Assembly (NCBI GenBank): GCA_026874595.1 | Contig: CM049306.1 | Location: 74,401,642-74,465,641 of the forward strand | Origin: Sipunculus nudus | Lineage: Eukaryota > Annelida > Sipuncula > Golfingiida > Sipunculidae | DNA: 64,000 bases | Direction of reading: 5' to 3' | Shown here: piece by piece, positions 33,491-45,717 of the stretch | How the letters are laid out: the number at the start of each line of letters is the position of its first letter | How positions within the stretch are numbered: the stretch's first letter is position 1 | Translations under genes and position numbers: made by a program | The notes under the pieces: model-generated | The model's input: the letters and a program-made list of their open reading frames with translations, nothing else | Told to the model about the DNA's origin: nothing | Databases searched by the model: none

Positions 33491-35130
33491 CTACAAATAA
33501 TAAATTATATAATTATATACCTAGTCATCAGCTTAATTTAGTGAATTAAATATTCCTCATTCTGTCAGGATTATCTGTAATTTTAGGAATTTACATGTAC
33601 TCAGTCTCTAAGTCAGATTTGACATGTTGTCGGTTCACATGTGCCAGTTTATTTGACAAATATATTTCTTAATTTTCAGTTTAAGTTTTCCATTCCATTA
33701 ATGCTACTCTTTTCAAACAAAACTAATAAATCTAATCGTGTGGACAAAAACTGGACTTTGAGAAATGTGTACGGATTTCGGCTTTTTATGACATTTGAAC
33801 TTTGACAAAATGACTTTGAGTAGAATTAATTAAAAATCACAAAATACATTAAGGATGCACCTGATTAGTTGTGTAGACCCATGCATATGAATGATTTTTT
33901 TAGATATGACATCACATAAGTAATGAAAAAATTAAATAATTATGTGTGTGCGTAATGTAGGACTCGATCGGACTAGGAGGTAAAGACCAGAGAAATCGAG
34001 CCAGTCCATCTCCAGTCCAAGAGAAAAAAAAATTTGTCTACCAAGGTCTGTCGCTATTGACAGAATATTTCCAACACAGATAATATCTTATACCCTTAGG
34101 AATGTCAAAATTAGACAGGCCTCAATCTAAATGTACTTAAAGTATAAAAGTAAACATGAACTATCAAAAATACACATGAATGATTATATCAGATTTCTTT
34201 ATTCTATTTTGTATGAATTTAATTTTCAATGGATTCGGATGCGCTTTCCAAATGACTTTGAGTCAAAGAAGGTGGACTTAGACTCGAACCTAAAGGACTC
34301 AGATTTGCACGTGCACTTGGATTGTGGGGGCACGACAACAACAAACGCACACACACACACAATTTATTCAAATGTATGTGGCAGTCATCGAATTATTATT
34401 ATTATTATCATTAATATTATTAATATATATAATAATATCAATATAATTATAGCATATTTATATAATAATTTTACAATTGTTTGGCAAATTAGGATTCAGT
34501 TTACCTTGCATTAATACAAAATAAAACACTATAATACTTACAACACAATGTATCACAATTAGATAAAACATAAGGGGAACATTAAGGCGAAGAAGAGTGG
34601 GGGTGCATCTTTTACTTGCATATAGTCTCAAACTAACCATTATCTAAAGGTGAGCAATTGGATCAGCAGGTAAATATTGATAAAATTTAGTCTCTTATAA
34701 TTGAAATCTAAGCTAGAGAAACTTATAATTTATGTGATATCCCCATGCAAAGGGAGGCCTAGTTTTCTATTATTTGGAAACTTGCCTGGGGTACAGTTAT
34801 ACATCCACTATACTATAGTGCTGACAAAAGCTGTGTATATACCCATTATAAATATATAGGTCCCGTATATTATCCATGCTCTGTATACAAGAACACTGTA
34901 CACTTTAATGATATAATATAAAATCTGTGTTACAAACAATCTAAACTGATTTAATAGGTATCGTCAAGAACATATACTGCCCATTTTTCTTATAGCGATG
35001 CATCTCGAGATATAACTTGCTTCTTCAAAGCTCAATTTAGTGTTATAACTCATGTAGATGATATATAGCATATCTTTCAAGATAGAGTAAACAAATATTT
35101 AGTGGTTAAAATAATCGTTCATAAACTTAC
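33491..35130. other. leader intron of the transposon gene
   Basis: AT-rich with ATT/ATA-rich patches near 34395-34460. No ORF of interest. Confidence 0.45.
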
Positions 35131-35215
35131 CTTATAGTCTTCACTGTCCGTTGGTGACGTTACTGGCTTGCTGTCTGGCTTGCAGTCTTCAGCTGAACCT
35201 GGATCTGTCTCCACT
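35131..35215 (-). other. probable 5' non-coding exon of the transposon gene
   Basis: Minus-strand segment ending CTATAAG|GTAAGT, a strong donor, with no start codon in frame. It lies upstream of the SAM exon 1 acceptor TTTGTAG at 33491-33494. The upstream edge is not defined. It would be the shared leader of the SAM and transposase transcripts. Confidence 0.45.
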
Positions 35216-35299
35216 GGTCAGCACTGGTCAGCACACTGACCTAAATACCCGGCACTTGTAAGATTGGCGCGAAAGCGTATCAATTTACGATTAAGCAAT

Positions 35300-35612
35300 G
35301 CCAGTGAAAGTCGTCGCTACGTTTCTACATGAATGAAGCTGATGATATATTTATAACTGGGAGGCGCTGTTTTATATTTCATTGTAAAACTATTAAACAT
35401 GTTTGAAGCGAACATCATTTATAAGCCGGGGTTACACAACACGATCAACGGTCGCAAGCAAGTGAGAGTCGTCGCCTCGTTTCTACATGAATGAAGCTGA
35501 TGATATATTTATAACTGGGAGGCGCTGTTTTATATTTCATTGTAAAACTATTTAACCATGTTTGAAGCGATCATTATTGAAACGCCGGGGTTACACAACA
35601 CGATCGTTGGTC
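35300..35612. repeat. 158-bp tandem duplication in promoter position
   Basis: Two units (landmark GTTTCTACATGAATGAAGCT at 35321 and 35479) of about 158 bases. They include CCGGGGTTACACAACACGAT and lie just upstream of the leader exon on the minus strand, so they may be promoter or enhancer repeats of the element. Confidence 0.8.
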
Positions 35613-35783
35613 GCACGTTCCAACCGATTATCGCAGCTGCACGCCTAAATTTCAGCGACAAAACCCTGTTAACATTAAGCGACATTGCTGCTTATACACT
35701 CGCCGATTATCGTTCCCTTTCGGGAAAGTATACACTTGCATATATATACATATATACACAAAATGAAGAGGAGTCAAGTATTT

Positions 35784-35850
35784 TCAGACATTTTACTACT
35801 ACGTAGTTTCGTGCAACATGTTGTTGCACTCGTCAGGTAATGCTGTCTGA
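35784..35850 (-). ncRNA. hammerhead ribozyme, type I
   Basis: On the minus strand: stem I outer UCAGACA/UGUCUGA (7 bp), internal loop GCA/AA, stem I inner UUAC/GUAA (4 bp), core CUGACGA, stem II GUGCAAC/GUUGCAC (7 bp) with loop AACAU, core GAA, and self-complementary stem III ACUACGUAGU. Predicted cleavage is after A35797 in the GUA triplet. Every conserved core base is present. Type I hammerheads occur in Penelope-like elements and animal retrozymes. A (TA)n tract lies just beyond it at 35900. Predicted only. Confidence 0.88.
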
Positions 35851-35898
35851 CTGAAATCAAAACAACTACTCTAGTAATTGTTGCTTGCAGAAAACCTG

Positions 35899-35899
<1 letters not shown>

Positions 35900-35961
<62 letters not shown>
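35900..35961. repeat. (TA)n microsatellite
   Basis: About 60 bases of TA repeats next to the hammerhead unit, preceded by a TTGCAGAAAACCTGCAA hairpin. Confidence 0.95.
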
Positions 35962-35963
<2 letters not shown>

Positions 35964-36179
35964 TACCAAACAATCTTTAATGGCCAAACTCATTCAGCAA
36001 TGAATTACTTAACTAGACCTAAATTTCTGGTACTGCATGCTAATGTAATTTAAAAAAAATTACTTAAATTTCCTTAATCATAATATCATGTAGACCTGTA
36101 TTTGGACCAAACTTTTAATTGACTCCTATATATCTGTCAGGAACGCCCTGTCTTTCGGAAGCGCTTAATTTGTCAGGTA

Positions 36180-36388
36180 ATAGAATTACCTCTTAATATA
36201 CCCTGCTATACAAGGAGCACTTCAAAAGAACCCTAATTCCTCTCAAAGATCCCTAAATCATCCCAAAGAACCCACCTTTATTTAAAGAACCCTGTTTTGC
36301 CTCATAACACCCTAAGGTTCTTTACTCAACCCTATGGTTCTTCAAAGAACCCTCAAAGAACCCTCAAGAACCCTTTTTTCTTAGAGTG
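36180..36388. repeat. right subterminal block and terminus of the transposon
   Basis: Carries AAAGAACCC / GGTTCTTCAAAGAACCC repeats and ends CCTTTTTTCTTAGAGTG, the inverted counterpart of the left end. Confidence 0.8.
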
Positions 36389-36851
36389 TAAGTTATTAAA
36401 TTCAGAGCATAAATGTAAAATCCTTGCAGATTATTTTATGGGGTAATATTAGAATGTGTCCATTGGAAGTCGAATATTACAATGCAAAATTATAGTTAAT
36501 ATTAAAACTTGTAACCGAATGCCATTGTTATACCGATAAATGTTAACAGCTTGGAAAAAGTGTAATGTTAAGCAACATGTAGTTAACTGGGACAAATTTA
36601 CTATTTTAGATCAGATGATATTTCTTAATTCTTCATAATGGATGATAAAGGCCATACCTTTTTTTAATCCAGTGTATATTCGTAAAGGTTGTGTATACAT
36701 CAGAGATATATGGGATAGAAGATTTTTCAGACTGTTTTCTGATGTGGTTCGTAAGTTTAACATAACCCAGTCTGATTATAACGAGAAATTTTTTAATGGG
36801 GTGGTCAGTAAGCGGGGCGTGAACATAAAAAAGGTGTTAAATTTCTATTAA
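36389..36851 (+). mobile_element. LINE ORF2 C-terminal relic, part 2
   Basis: Continues the frame broken at 25593: KLLNSEHKCKILADYFMG directly after the transposon. Further on, FFNPVYIRKGCVYIRDIWD and FNITQSDYNEKFFNGVV at 36650-36851 match the L1/Tx1 C-terminal pattern of N-I--G--V---W---GI--I-D. Several stops and frameshifts intervene. Confidence 0.7.
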
Positions 36852-37680
36852 AGACGAACAATTTTAATCTGGTTACTTGACTTGGGATAAGTTTACTACA
36901 AAGCGATTATATGGAGTGTTGTAACAATAGATTAAAGAGCCGTTTGCATTAGTTAGATGCATGGCGAGCTATGTTTAATGGGATGTTACAAGTTAGACAT
37001 GTGTTTCAGTTCATTTATAAAGGCTTCAATGACCGATACCAACAAGATTTGGTTTGGTATTTTAAGCATTTGGTTTTACCAAGTCGTGTTTTTTTTTTGG
37101 TAAAATGTAAACTCGAAACGTCCAAAATTGCTCGTCATGTAACAGAGTTGAAACAAATTTGCATTTATATTTACAGATTGTACGGTAGCCGCGGTTACGT
37201 TTTAGGGTAAAAATAAATAATCTTTATGATAGAATTGTTGGTAAGAAGATCAGATTAGATTTGTATTTGGTTTGTTTAAGGTTTTACTATATTAGAGATG
37301 ATTTGCCAAGTAGAAGTTTATACTTACTAAATTATTTACATACTAGTGGTAGATATGCATTATGGGCTTGCAGAAGTTTTAGAAATTTAGGGTAAAGTAA
37401 TAGACCCTTGGATATATTTTAAACAAGACGTTTTATCGAGATTGAAACAGGAATATTATATACATCACTTAAAGATACTGATGATAGTAAAGCAAAGTTT
37501 AAAGATAGATGGGCAGTCAACAATGGGTTGTGTGAAGTTGATGATATGTTTCGGTTAGCTATTAATTTGTAACATATGTTTCTATAAGTATTGCAGTTAG
37601 CTTGCACTTTGTGAAGAAAGTGTTTATGGTTATATGACACATAAACGCACTTTTGGCATAGAATTTATGGTATCGTTTCA
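36852..37680 (+). pseudogene. unrecognised coding-like relic
   Basis: Segments such as LDLYLVCLRFYYIRDDLPSR (about 37250-37320) and DTDDSKAKFKDRWAVNNGLC look protein-like, with stops between. Possibly the tail of the LINE or a flanking relic. I do not recognise it. Confidence 0.3.
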
Positions 37681-40600
37681 GGAAGGGTAACTTTATCAAT
37701 AGAATATATTTTATTAAAAAGAACAATAATTTAGGGTTGATAAATAATATAGTAATAGCCTGATAGTGGTCTAGATTAATGGAGATTAAATTTAAGAAAG
37801 GATTTCCTTAATATGTATGTCTTAAATTGCCCTTAAGTAGATTATTACAAAATATAATTAGGGTTATGAGTACACTTAAGTTAGGGCTGGTAGTATACTT
37901 AACATTTATCCAGTTAGGGTTATGAAAAATAAAGAATTACGATTGAAACGAATTTCTAAATTTAAACGAATTTGTAAAATAAAATTTTCAATAAAATAAA
38001 AATATGAAAAATACGTAAATTTATTATATACTATATATATATATATATACATATATTTTTTGATAGATTTTAAATGGATTTTCATTGCTATCTTAAGGTG
38101 TACGTAATGGGCCGATGGATCAGCCAAATTTACTTTTATTTGTTCATATTTTCAGGGAATTTATCCATATATTTTGATTACTAGTCACATTTACTTGTGC
38201 ATCATTAATTTTATATTTTATATATTCAGATAGGCCCAGTACCATCCTGCTGAGTGATTTCTATTTTATATACAGGGGTCTAGGAATTTTATCATTATTT
38301 TGGTTGAGACTATGGTCAACCAGCGAAGTGAAAAATGGGAGGGGGGGGGGGGGTTACGTTATGAACAAATCATATTGACAAATAGGGCAAATCGAGATAA
38401 TATTTTATTTTTTTTTATTTTCACAAATTTTCATTTTACTTTTTTTTTTAATTATAAGTACAGTTTGAATGTTAAGATATATTAATCTGCTAGTCAGGAT
38501 AATTTATTTGTTCAAAATTTATCTCTTCCACTTCAATATTTATATAGGGGAGGCAGTAGCCCCCTCTCCCTCCCACTGATATATTCATATATGTCAAAAA
38601 TAACATCCTGCTGAGTGATAAATAAAAACAGAATATAAAAAGGAATGTAATATTCATTTAGTATGCACTGTATGTTTAAGTGTATAGTGGCTAGGGCTAG
38701 GGCTTGGGCCAGTACACAGCTCTGATTCACACCACTGCTGATCCTGAACAATTGAATTCTGTCATAACGACACTGCAGAGAACCTGGTCGGCCAGGCCTT
38801 CATTTAAGAGTTTGCTGAATTTATCACATTTTTGTGGGCATCCGTTAAGCCGGCCACATGTTACGCTCGAGGACTCTCGAAGGAATCTTCCCGCCTAAAA
38901 TTAATAAGCTCGAAGCCTTAGTGAAGTCGATGGGGACAAAGTACGTTAAGCGACACGTTTTGCATGTCACTTTTCGTGTAATTCCCTTATAGCAGAAATC
39001 GTGCCAGTGGTGCTTCGGTTTGATCTGAAGCCAAAATGTGCATCTGGCAATTCCGTCTATCGAAGACGGGCTATATGATCCTTCAAACAAGGACAGACTT
39101 CTGTGGGAGAATTCCTGCACGCTTACCCCCGCCTGGAATTAAGTATGTCCTGCTGTACAAGTCCTGCGGTAAGAGAGAAGAGCAAACCCATGCAATCTCA
39201 AAGGGGCCGAACACTGTTTAGGGAAGCCAGAGAATTTGCTGGCATTGCGAGAGTGCGCACAGCTCTGGGTTTCCCAGCCATGTTTGCTATTACTACTCCT
39301 GCATTTCTAGCAGTTTTTATTGTACTTTTACCTTAAGTTTCTTATACTTCGTCTAGATTTATCGTCTACATGACATTTATGGTACTGTTGCCTATTTTTG
39401 TGTTTGTGTATGTAGCACACTTTTTTCCTACTCATTGATTATATAAGAATAATAATTAACTTCACTCCATGTTGCTTAATCAGAATATTGCAATGACCAA
39501 GTCTATCAACGTTACAGTATATTGTATCACGATTGCTTCGTATATACCTCACCTTATAGATACATATACTGACAATATATGATATTTTAGTACTCTGATT
39601 GCCTTATCAATATAAGTATGACATAATTTCTAAATAAGCTTTTATGTTGAGTCCACATAAAATTCTCGTAGCGATGGTATTACGAATGAGTTTTATTGTT
39701 ATATTAGTAAATATATGTTTTTATTTGCAAGTGGTACAGGGCACTAAGGTAGAGCAGTTTGATTTTAGCTGATTGGTATGTATATATACCTTGTAAAAAT
39801 ATTAGTTGTAGGAATTGGGTTTAAAATCAAATTAGATGATTGAAAAATAAGAACTACCGATGATCGATTATTAAGCGATTATTTTGTGTACTTTATATAT
39901 AACCTTGAAATCTGCTGTATACTAGTACCTAGAATATTGAACCCCCCCCCCCCCCCCCCCCAGTAAATAGAGTAACATGCACATCGGTATTCATAATGAA
40001 GCTACCAATCCACCCACACCCAAGATCAACGCGTCGGACGATTGTTGGGTGCGCAAGGTTCCGTTTTGATGCTGTTCGTTACTTTGTGCTCGTATATCTC
40101 TGACAGGAATAGATTCTTTGCATGTTCATACATGATCCTTTTCAATCGATTATGCAAAAATGCAATCAATTTAACCGATTTTGAAAGAAAACGACCGATC
40201 ATCGATTTAATCGATTAATTGGCACACAACTAATAATTATGATATAAATGAAAAAATAAATAAAATAACTAATCTACTGATTTCATAAGATGTTATTCAT
40301 CAGCGTTTATGTATTATAACTAGAAAATTAAATTACTTTTCCGTGTGTGCAGTCCGATTCAAATGTCCGAATGTCTCTTATATTTATAAATGTGGACATA
40401 TAATAATATATTTTTTTTCTTTTACATATTTATGCATTATCGTTCGCATATATATGTATTTGATAATTCATACATTTGTTATCGATAATAAATGTTCCAT
40501 GAAACAATACTGTTGGTTTTAAATATTGTTATTTTACTAGTTTCTTTTACCGTTTTGAAAGGTTTATCTATTCACCATTCAGATTCAAAGTCAGACTCCC

Positions 40601-41215
40601 CTCTGAGATTTCTAGCTGATACAAACAGATGAAATCGAAGTCCACAAAACATGATATTTATGACGGGGCAATAAATGATCAGTGTCAATCATAAAATCAA
40701 AGACCATGTATGTATACTCACACATGCTCTGTTTATAAATATTTATTTTAACAATATTATTGTTTGCTTAAAAAGAATATATTTTTTATTTCTATAGGAT
40801 AAGGCGAGGTGAAAAGCAAGGTGTCAAAGCCTAAAGAAGCTGATACATTAAATTCCAAGTGAATACTTGAGAAAGTCACGGTTGAGTAACCATGTATAAA
40901 ATTTTAATGTCTGAAACACGCCTTTCTCCTAACGTTTCCTTGTATTTTCAGCTTTTGTATTTCATGCAGTTGATAGGGTGATAAAAGTTTGACGGCATGG
41001 AGCTTTCATGGCTAAAAAGGCAAAAAAAAAAAAAAAATTTGAGATTCTATAATTATCTGATTAAAAAATGATGACAATGATTCTAGCTTGGGGGGAAGGG
41101 GGAGGGGGGGGGGGACATAACAAATCGCTTAAAGGTGTAAATTATCTTATATCTCAGTCCCGTTTAGCTGATCAGAAGCTAAATTTCGAAGGAAACCCAA
41201 ACATATATGTTTAAC
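37681..41215. other. AT-rich intergenic
   Basis: No gene supported. It has homopolymer runs (G near 38340, C near 39942-39961, G near 41100). A less AT-rich stretch at 38690-39335 contains a plus frame ending in a hydrophobic segment (FPAMFAITTPAFLAVFIVLL), which I do not recognise and would not call a gene. Confidence 0.5.
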
Positions 41216-41399
41216 AATTTTGAATCGAACAATATACCATAACAAGGCCTACAGGCCTAATGCGAACCTGTGCATTGGGAAATACACCAGGTATAATGCT
41301 TCAATGCTGGACCATTACTTCTCATGTATATGCACAATGCATGTACTAAACATTTTGAATAAAAAAAACAATTACACAAACATCACTGCTGAAATTCTG

Positions 41400-41790
41400 G
41401 CATGGGTGCACACAAAACAAAAATGATTGTAGCTGGCACCACCAGTCTTGTATACAATAAAGCTATCAGAGATATATACCTATGCCCAATTTCAGACTGA
41501 TATATCAATTAAACCCCTCCTGAGAAATAAGCAGGGACACACAGTGCAAAAATTACTGTAGGTGGCACCACCAGTCTTGTATAAGACAATGCTATTCGAT
41601 ATGTATAAATATGCCCAATTTCAGGCTGATATATCAAATTCCTTTGTAGAATAAAAAGGCACATACACTGTGCAAAAGTAATTATAGGTGGCGACACCTG
41701 TCTTGTACACGAGAAAGTCATCAAAGACAAATAGACAGGTCAAAATATCAGGCCCATACATCAAACTTACCTGGAGTCTGATGTATGGGG
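41400..41790. repeat. 128-bp monomers of the GGTGGCGCCACC repeat family
   Basis: Three monomers with GGCACCACCAGTCTTGTAT-type blocks near 41436, 41563 and 41690. Wording is shared with the elements at 11430-12495 and 19655-20700 (TGCCCAATTTCAG, GATATATCAA). Confidence 0.65.
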
Positions 41791-41859
41791 CTGACCAGGC
41801 TTAGGTGAGAAAGGCAGTTGCCCCGAGTGACCTGTGACAAATTGCTGCCTCAAGCTACT

Positions 41860-42115
41860 GCACTGAGTGAACTCTTGACCTGCACCTGGCTAGACTGAGT
41901 GACATTTTGACCTGTACCTGGCTGCACTGAGTGAACCCTTGACCTGTTGCATAATTTGACACAGTTGGCAGTCTACCAAAGCTATAAACAGATTCAGGCT
42001 GAACTTTGGTGCCAAATATGATGCAGTGAGCAGTCTGCCAAAGCTATAAATAGAATGCAGCTACTGCACTGAGTGAACTCTTGATCTATACCTGGCTGCA
42101 CTTCTTCCAATCCTG
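41860..42115. repeat. short degenerate tandem repeats
   Basis: Repeated CTGGCTGCACTGAGTGAAC / TTGACCTG phrases, four or so copies, mixed with GCCAAAGCTATAAA repeats. Confidence 0.6.
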
Positions 42116-42599
42116 GCACTGTGCCAAAACTATTTATAGAGCTGACATCATCTTGGCTAATGGCCAACATCAAGGCACTGGCAATCTGCCAATGGTAAAC
42201 CAAGTGCTGCCATCTGAACACAAAAGTGGTCCCTACTTGAAATAACTTTGAAATTTATTTTCCAAATACAAAATGCTTTTCAGCTGACTTTTTATAAAAA
42301 AAAAAGAAATCAGGAATATATGTAAAATTATTACGGATGCATACTGAATGCAAAATTAAAATACAGACATATCTCATTGATGGCAAATTCTTAAATTAAG
42401 GTGAGTAGATATACCAATAATTTATAATCCAAGTACAGTTGTCTTTATATAGCCACAGAGAGCTGAATATCCATGATTGTAACATTGCCTGGTATGATGA
42501 ATAACTTAAATCATATATCTAAATTTTTTAAAAGCTTTTAAAAAATCTTTCTTGTCAATATTAACCAACGATAACCTGTAATCTAAAAGTCTAGTGGCA

Positions 42600-43705
42600 T
42601 GATGTAAAAGATGCTGATAAACTGGTGCCAGGCTAGATGTAACAGCATCACACAGCTGACATATATGGTAAAATGACTCAAATCAATCTTCATAATTCAG
42701 CCAAATTTCATTCATGTGGAACCATTAATGACAATTATTATAAGAAATATTGTAGGAATTATTCTTGTAAAATATTAAACAAAATGGCTTCAGTGGCATC
42801 AGTCGAAAAACTTTTCGCAGGTTTATAACTCATATAGGATGATACAGCAAACTGGCTAAGTTCAGCTTCCCGTAACTCAGCCAAAAAGCACTGAACCAAA
42901 ACCATTTGAAAAACCTTGAATTATCAACATCTGAGGATAATTAATGTGTGAGATTTAAGAATTTGGCCCAGTGGTTTTTGAGAAGATCTTTGTAGCCACT
43001 GAGCTAAAATGGGATGTTATAGCATATGACTAAATTCAGCTTCCCATAACTTAGCCAAAAGTCACTGAAAAGAGACCATTTGAACAAACCTCAGAAAGCA
43101 CTACCCTAGGATCATTTCTGTGCGATATTAAACATTTTGGCCATATGGTTTCAGAGAAGAAGTTTTTTGTAGCGGTCAGTGTGATACAGGCACTGCTGAC
43201 CCTGTACAAAAAAGGCCGATCCAGGTGGCGCCACCAATACCTCAATTTCAGATATGACCAATATGACAAACATTGGCATAAAATTTGGTGATGATAGCTA
43301 CAGCCGTTTCTGAGATTTAAATTTTAATATGCTTTTTTGCACAGTTAACAAAGTTCAACCTCCTGTAGCTCGGCCAAAAATCTCCGAACTGGAACCATTT
43401 GAACAAACTTGAGAAAGATTGTTCCAGGAATCATTTCTGTGAAATAAAGGACAATTTGGCTGGACAGTTTCGGAGAAGAAGATTTTTAAAGCTTTTTTAG
43501 CTTTTTCCCTATAAAATCTGAGAAAATGCAGTTAGAAAAAAATAAACAAAATCCGATAAAGTTTTTTGGATGACTGATTATTTGCAAAACATTTGGTGAT
43601 GCTAGCTCCTGCCATTTTTGAGATAGCTATGGTTAACGTGCAGACGACGCACGACAGACGACGCACGACGGACGACGCCGCACCATCGCATAAGCTCACA
43701 GGTTC
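42600..43705 (+). mobile_element. 175-bp degenerate tandem array with ACG-rich tail
   Basis: AACTCAGCCAAAA-type landmarks recur near 42690, 42867, 43041 and 43357. GGTGGCGCCACC occurs near 43222. The array ends at about 43635-43705 with GACGACGCACGACGGACGAC followed by CATAAGCTCACAGGTTCGCT. This is the same architecture as the 12735-13570 element. Confidence 0.55.
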
Positions 43706-43750
43706 GCTAAAAAGGTTTCCCTAGCTCGCGTCATGTCGATGTATCCCAAG

Positions 43751-43756
<6 letters not shown>

Positions 43757-43807
<51 letters not shown>
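43757..43807. repeat. (TA)n microsatellite
   Basis: About 50 bases of AT dinucleotides. The Ile-Tyr repeat ORFs across it are artefacts. Confidence 0.95.
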
Positions 43808-43810
<3 letters not shown>

Positions 43811-44049
43811 CATCATCAATCTCGCAATTATATGGATGATGATCCAAACAGTTGGGGAAGGAGGAGACGAATTGGGTCTTGGAGGGAGTCCGCTCCGAGT
43901 AGAGGCTGGCTCAGCTTTACTTCGGCTATGGTGACGAAATCTGTATGGAACTTCCGTAATAATTCTTCCGGTCATGTCCATTAGACTGACTATGCTTTTA
44001 GTGAAATATTGGAGCTCTTGCTAATACAGCCTGATACTCGATCTCACAA

Positions 44050-45120
44050 CGCGAAGCGGATCGCCAAAGAAATCAGGCGACGCACACCGACACTTGGTTT
44101 TGTCGGTGACGGCGTCGCTTAGCGTGTCCTGTAGTGTGTCGTGCAGTCAAAGTAGCTAACTAATTGACCTACACCCTTGAAACAAATGGGGTTCACGACA
44201 CGGAGTTGTGTCGGGTTCCATCGCCCAGCGTGTCGTGTTTAAAGTGTGTGGCGCGTCCAACTCCACTGCATAATGTGTCGTGTTGTGTCGGGAACAAGCC
44301 GACGCAACTCGACACGGCCTTCCATCACACGACAAATCGAACATGATCGATCGTGTCGCACGGTCCGCGATGCAAAGCCGATCGACACTTTCCTTGTGTC
44401 GTGTTTCTCCACGACGTGTTGTACGTGTGACCTGGTCCACTGCAACGAAACAAGCGGACATTGCGACACACTGGACGTCATCTGTGGCGTGAGACGTGTC
44501 AAGAGGCGTGTCGAGACGCGTGTCGGCCTTGGTGGATTAAACCCTTTAAAAGGGTGAACCTATCAAGGCCGACACGCTTCTCGACACAGCGCAACGCAGG
44601 CCGACACTTGGTTGTGTCGGTTTGCGTCGCCAAGAGTGTCGTGAAGTGTGTCATGCAGCTAAAGTAACAAACCAATTGACCGACACCCTCGCGACACACA
44701 CTGGGGTTTACGACACGGAGATTGTCGTGTGTTGGCTGGAAGTTGACCTTTCTAGATTGTCTGGTGCAAGTGTTTAGAAAATGGATTTGGAAGTAATTGC
44801 ACTAGTAGCCGTTATGTGGGCGCTTGTGTCTATTTGCACCACCAAGCTAGTGTAGATATAAAGAGAAAGACACTGCATAGAAGTAGAAGACTACATTTAT
44901 GTTGGGTTAAGGACTGGAGACCTGGCAGGACCGATGCAAGACAACATAAAATCACCTCCTGGTTGGCTGGAACGCATGGAAGTGTCCTTGACATTGACCC
45001 ACTCACTCCACGTGGTGTTGCATATCGGTATGTGTCGTGAAAGGTGCGCCACACGTGCAGTTCCACTGCAAAATCCGTATCGAGTTGTGTCGGGAAGAAA
45101 CCGACGCAACCCACACGCGT
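44050..45120. repeat. CpG-rich GTGTCG/CGACAC repeat block
   Basis: Dense GTGTCG and CGACAC words against an AT-rich background. A roughly 130-base segment (CCGACACTTGGTT...GGGGTT(C/T)ACGACACGG) is present at about 44087-44213 and again at 44598-44732. A second segment near 44240-44320 recurs near 45045-45110. Between them, 44780-45035 has a broken plus frame (HRSRRLHLCWVKDWRPGR) vaguely like the start of PIF/Harbinger transposases. This may be a decayed Harbinger-type element. Confidence 0.45.
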
Positions 45121-45717
45121 TTTTTTCGCACTACTACTCGTCAAAAAGTGTTATCAAAGATTTCCCAAGAAAAATGGATTAATCGATTTCACGAATTGCA
45201 AATTGTCATTTTCACCCCAAATCCAAGGTTGCCGCCATTAAAAGGGGTGAAATATTCAATTCGCCATAATTCCATAACTAACTGTACTAAAGAGTACTGA
45301 ATAGAACGATGATATTTATCCAGATTCATTAGAAATTAAAAGTGTGGATAATAATCTTTCCTTCCTGCCTCCTTCGTTATGCTCTATTCTGAAAAATATC
45401 ATCAAATGCAAGCATGTAATGTGCCTCTATTGGTCAGTTGACTCCGGTAATCATGAGTGCTACTTGTCTAAGAGCTTTCCTGCTCCTTTTACAATATAAG
45501 TTGGGCTGTGTGTCACACTTGTATGGAGTATGGGCATTGTGATTTGATCGTTCTACTTTTCAACTTGAGCTTCTGTTCATCATATTCTGAAAAAAAATCT
45601 GTACAAGAAAAATGCATCTGTCGCACAAGACGTAGATGTAAGTGAACTAACAGGACATTGCTGACAAGGTTGATCATAATGCATAGACTGAGGTTGGTGA
45701 AAACGTAATTCACAGGA

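Larger units (their letters stand above)
25594..36388 (-). mobile_element. 10.8-kb CACTA-like DNA transposon with nested transposase and SAM-domain gene
   Basis: Ends are CACTCTAAGAA and TTCTTAGAGTG, perfect 11-bp inverted repeats. TA is present on both sides (25592-25593 and 36389-36390). Subterminal blocks on both sides are made of GGTTCTTTAAAGAACC-type palindromes. Removing the element and one TA rejoins the LINE frame (...VISIS|KLLNSEHK...), direct evidence for these boundaries. CACTC termini, the DDE transposase with C(2)C and D(2)H motifs and the short target duplication point to the CACTA/EnSpm superfamily. Genes inside run on the minus strand. Both are inactivated, so this copy is non-autonomous unless the indels are assembly errors. 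Confidence 0.88.

Noticed and set aside
25592-36390. A 3-bp target duplication for the CACTA-like element
   Set aside because: Flanks are CTA on the left and TAA on the right; only TA is duplicated, and the LINE frame is restored with TA.
39103-39336. Small membrane protein ORF ending in a hydrophobic segment
   Set aside because: No recognised family, no splice context, and not longer than expected in a less AT-rich stretch.
43721-43984. ORFs with long Ile-Tyr runs
   Set aside because: Artefact of the (TA)n microsatellite; the same applies near 63207-63434.
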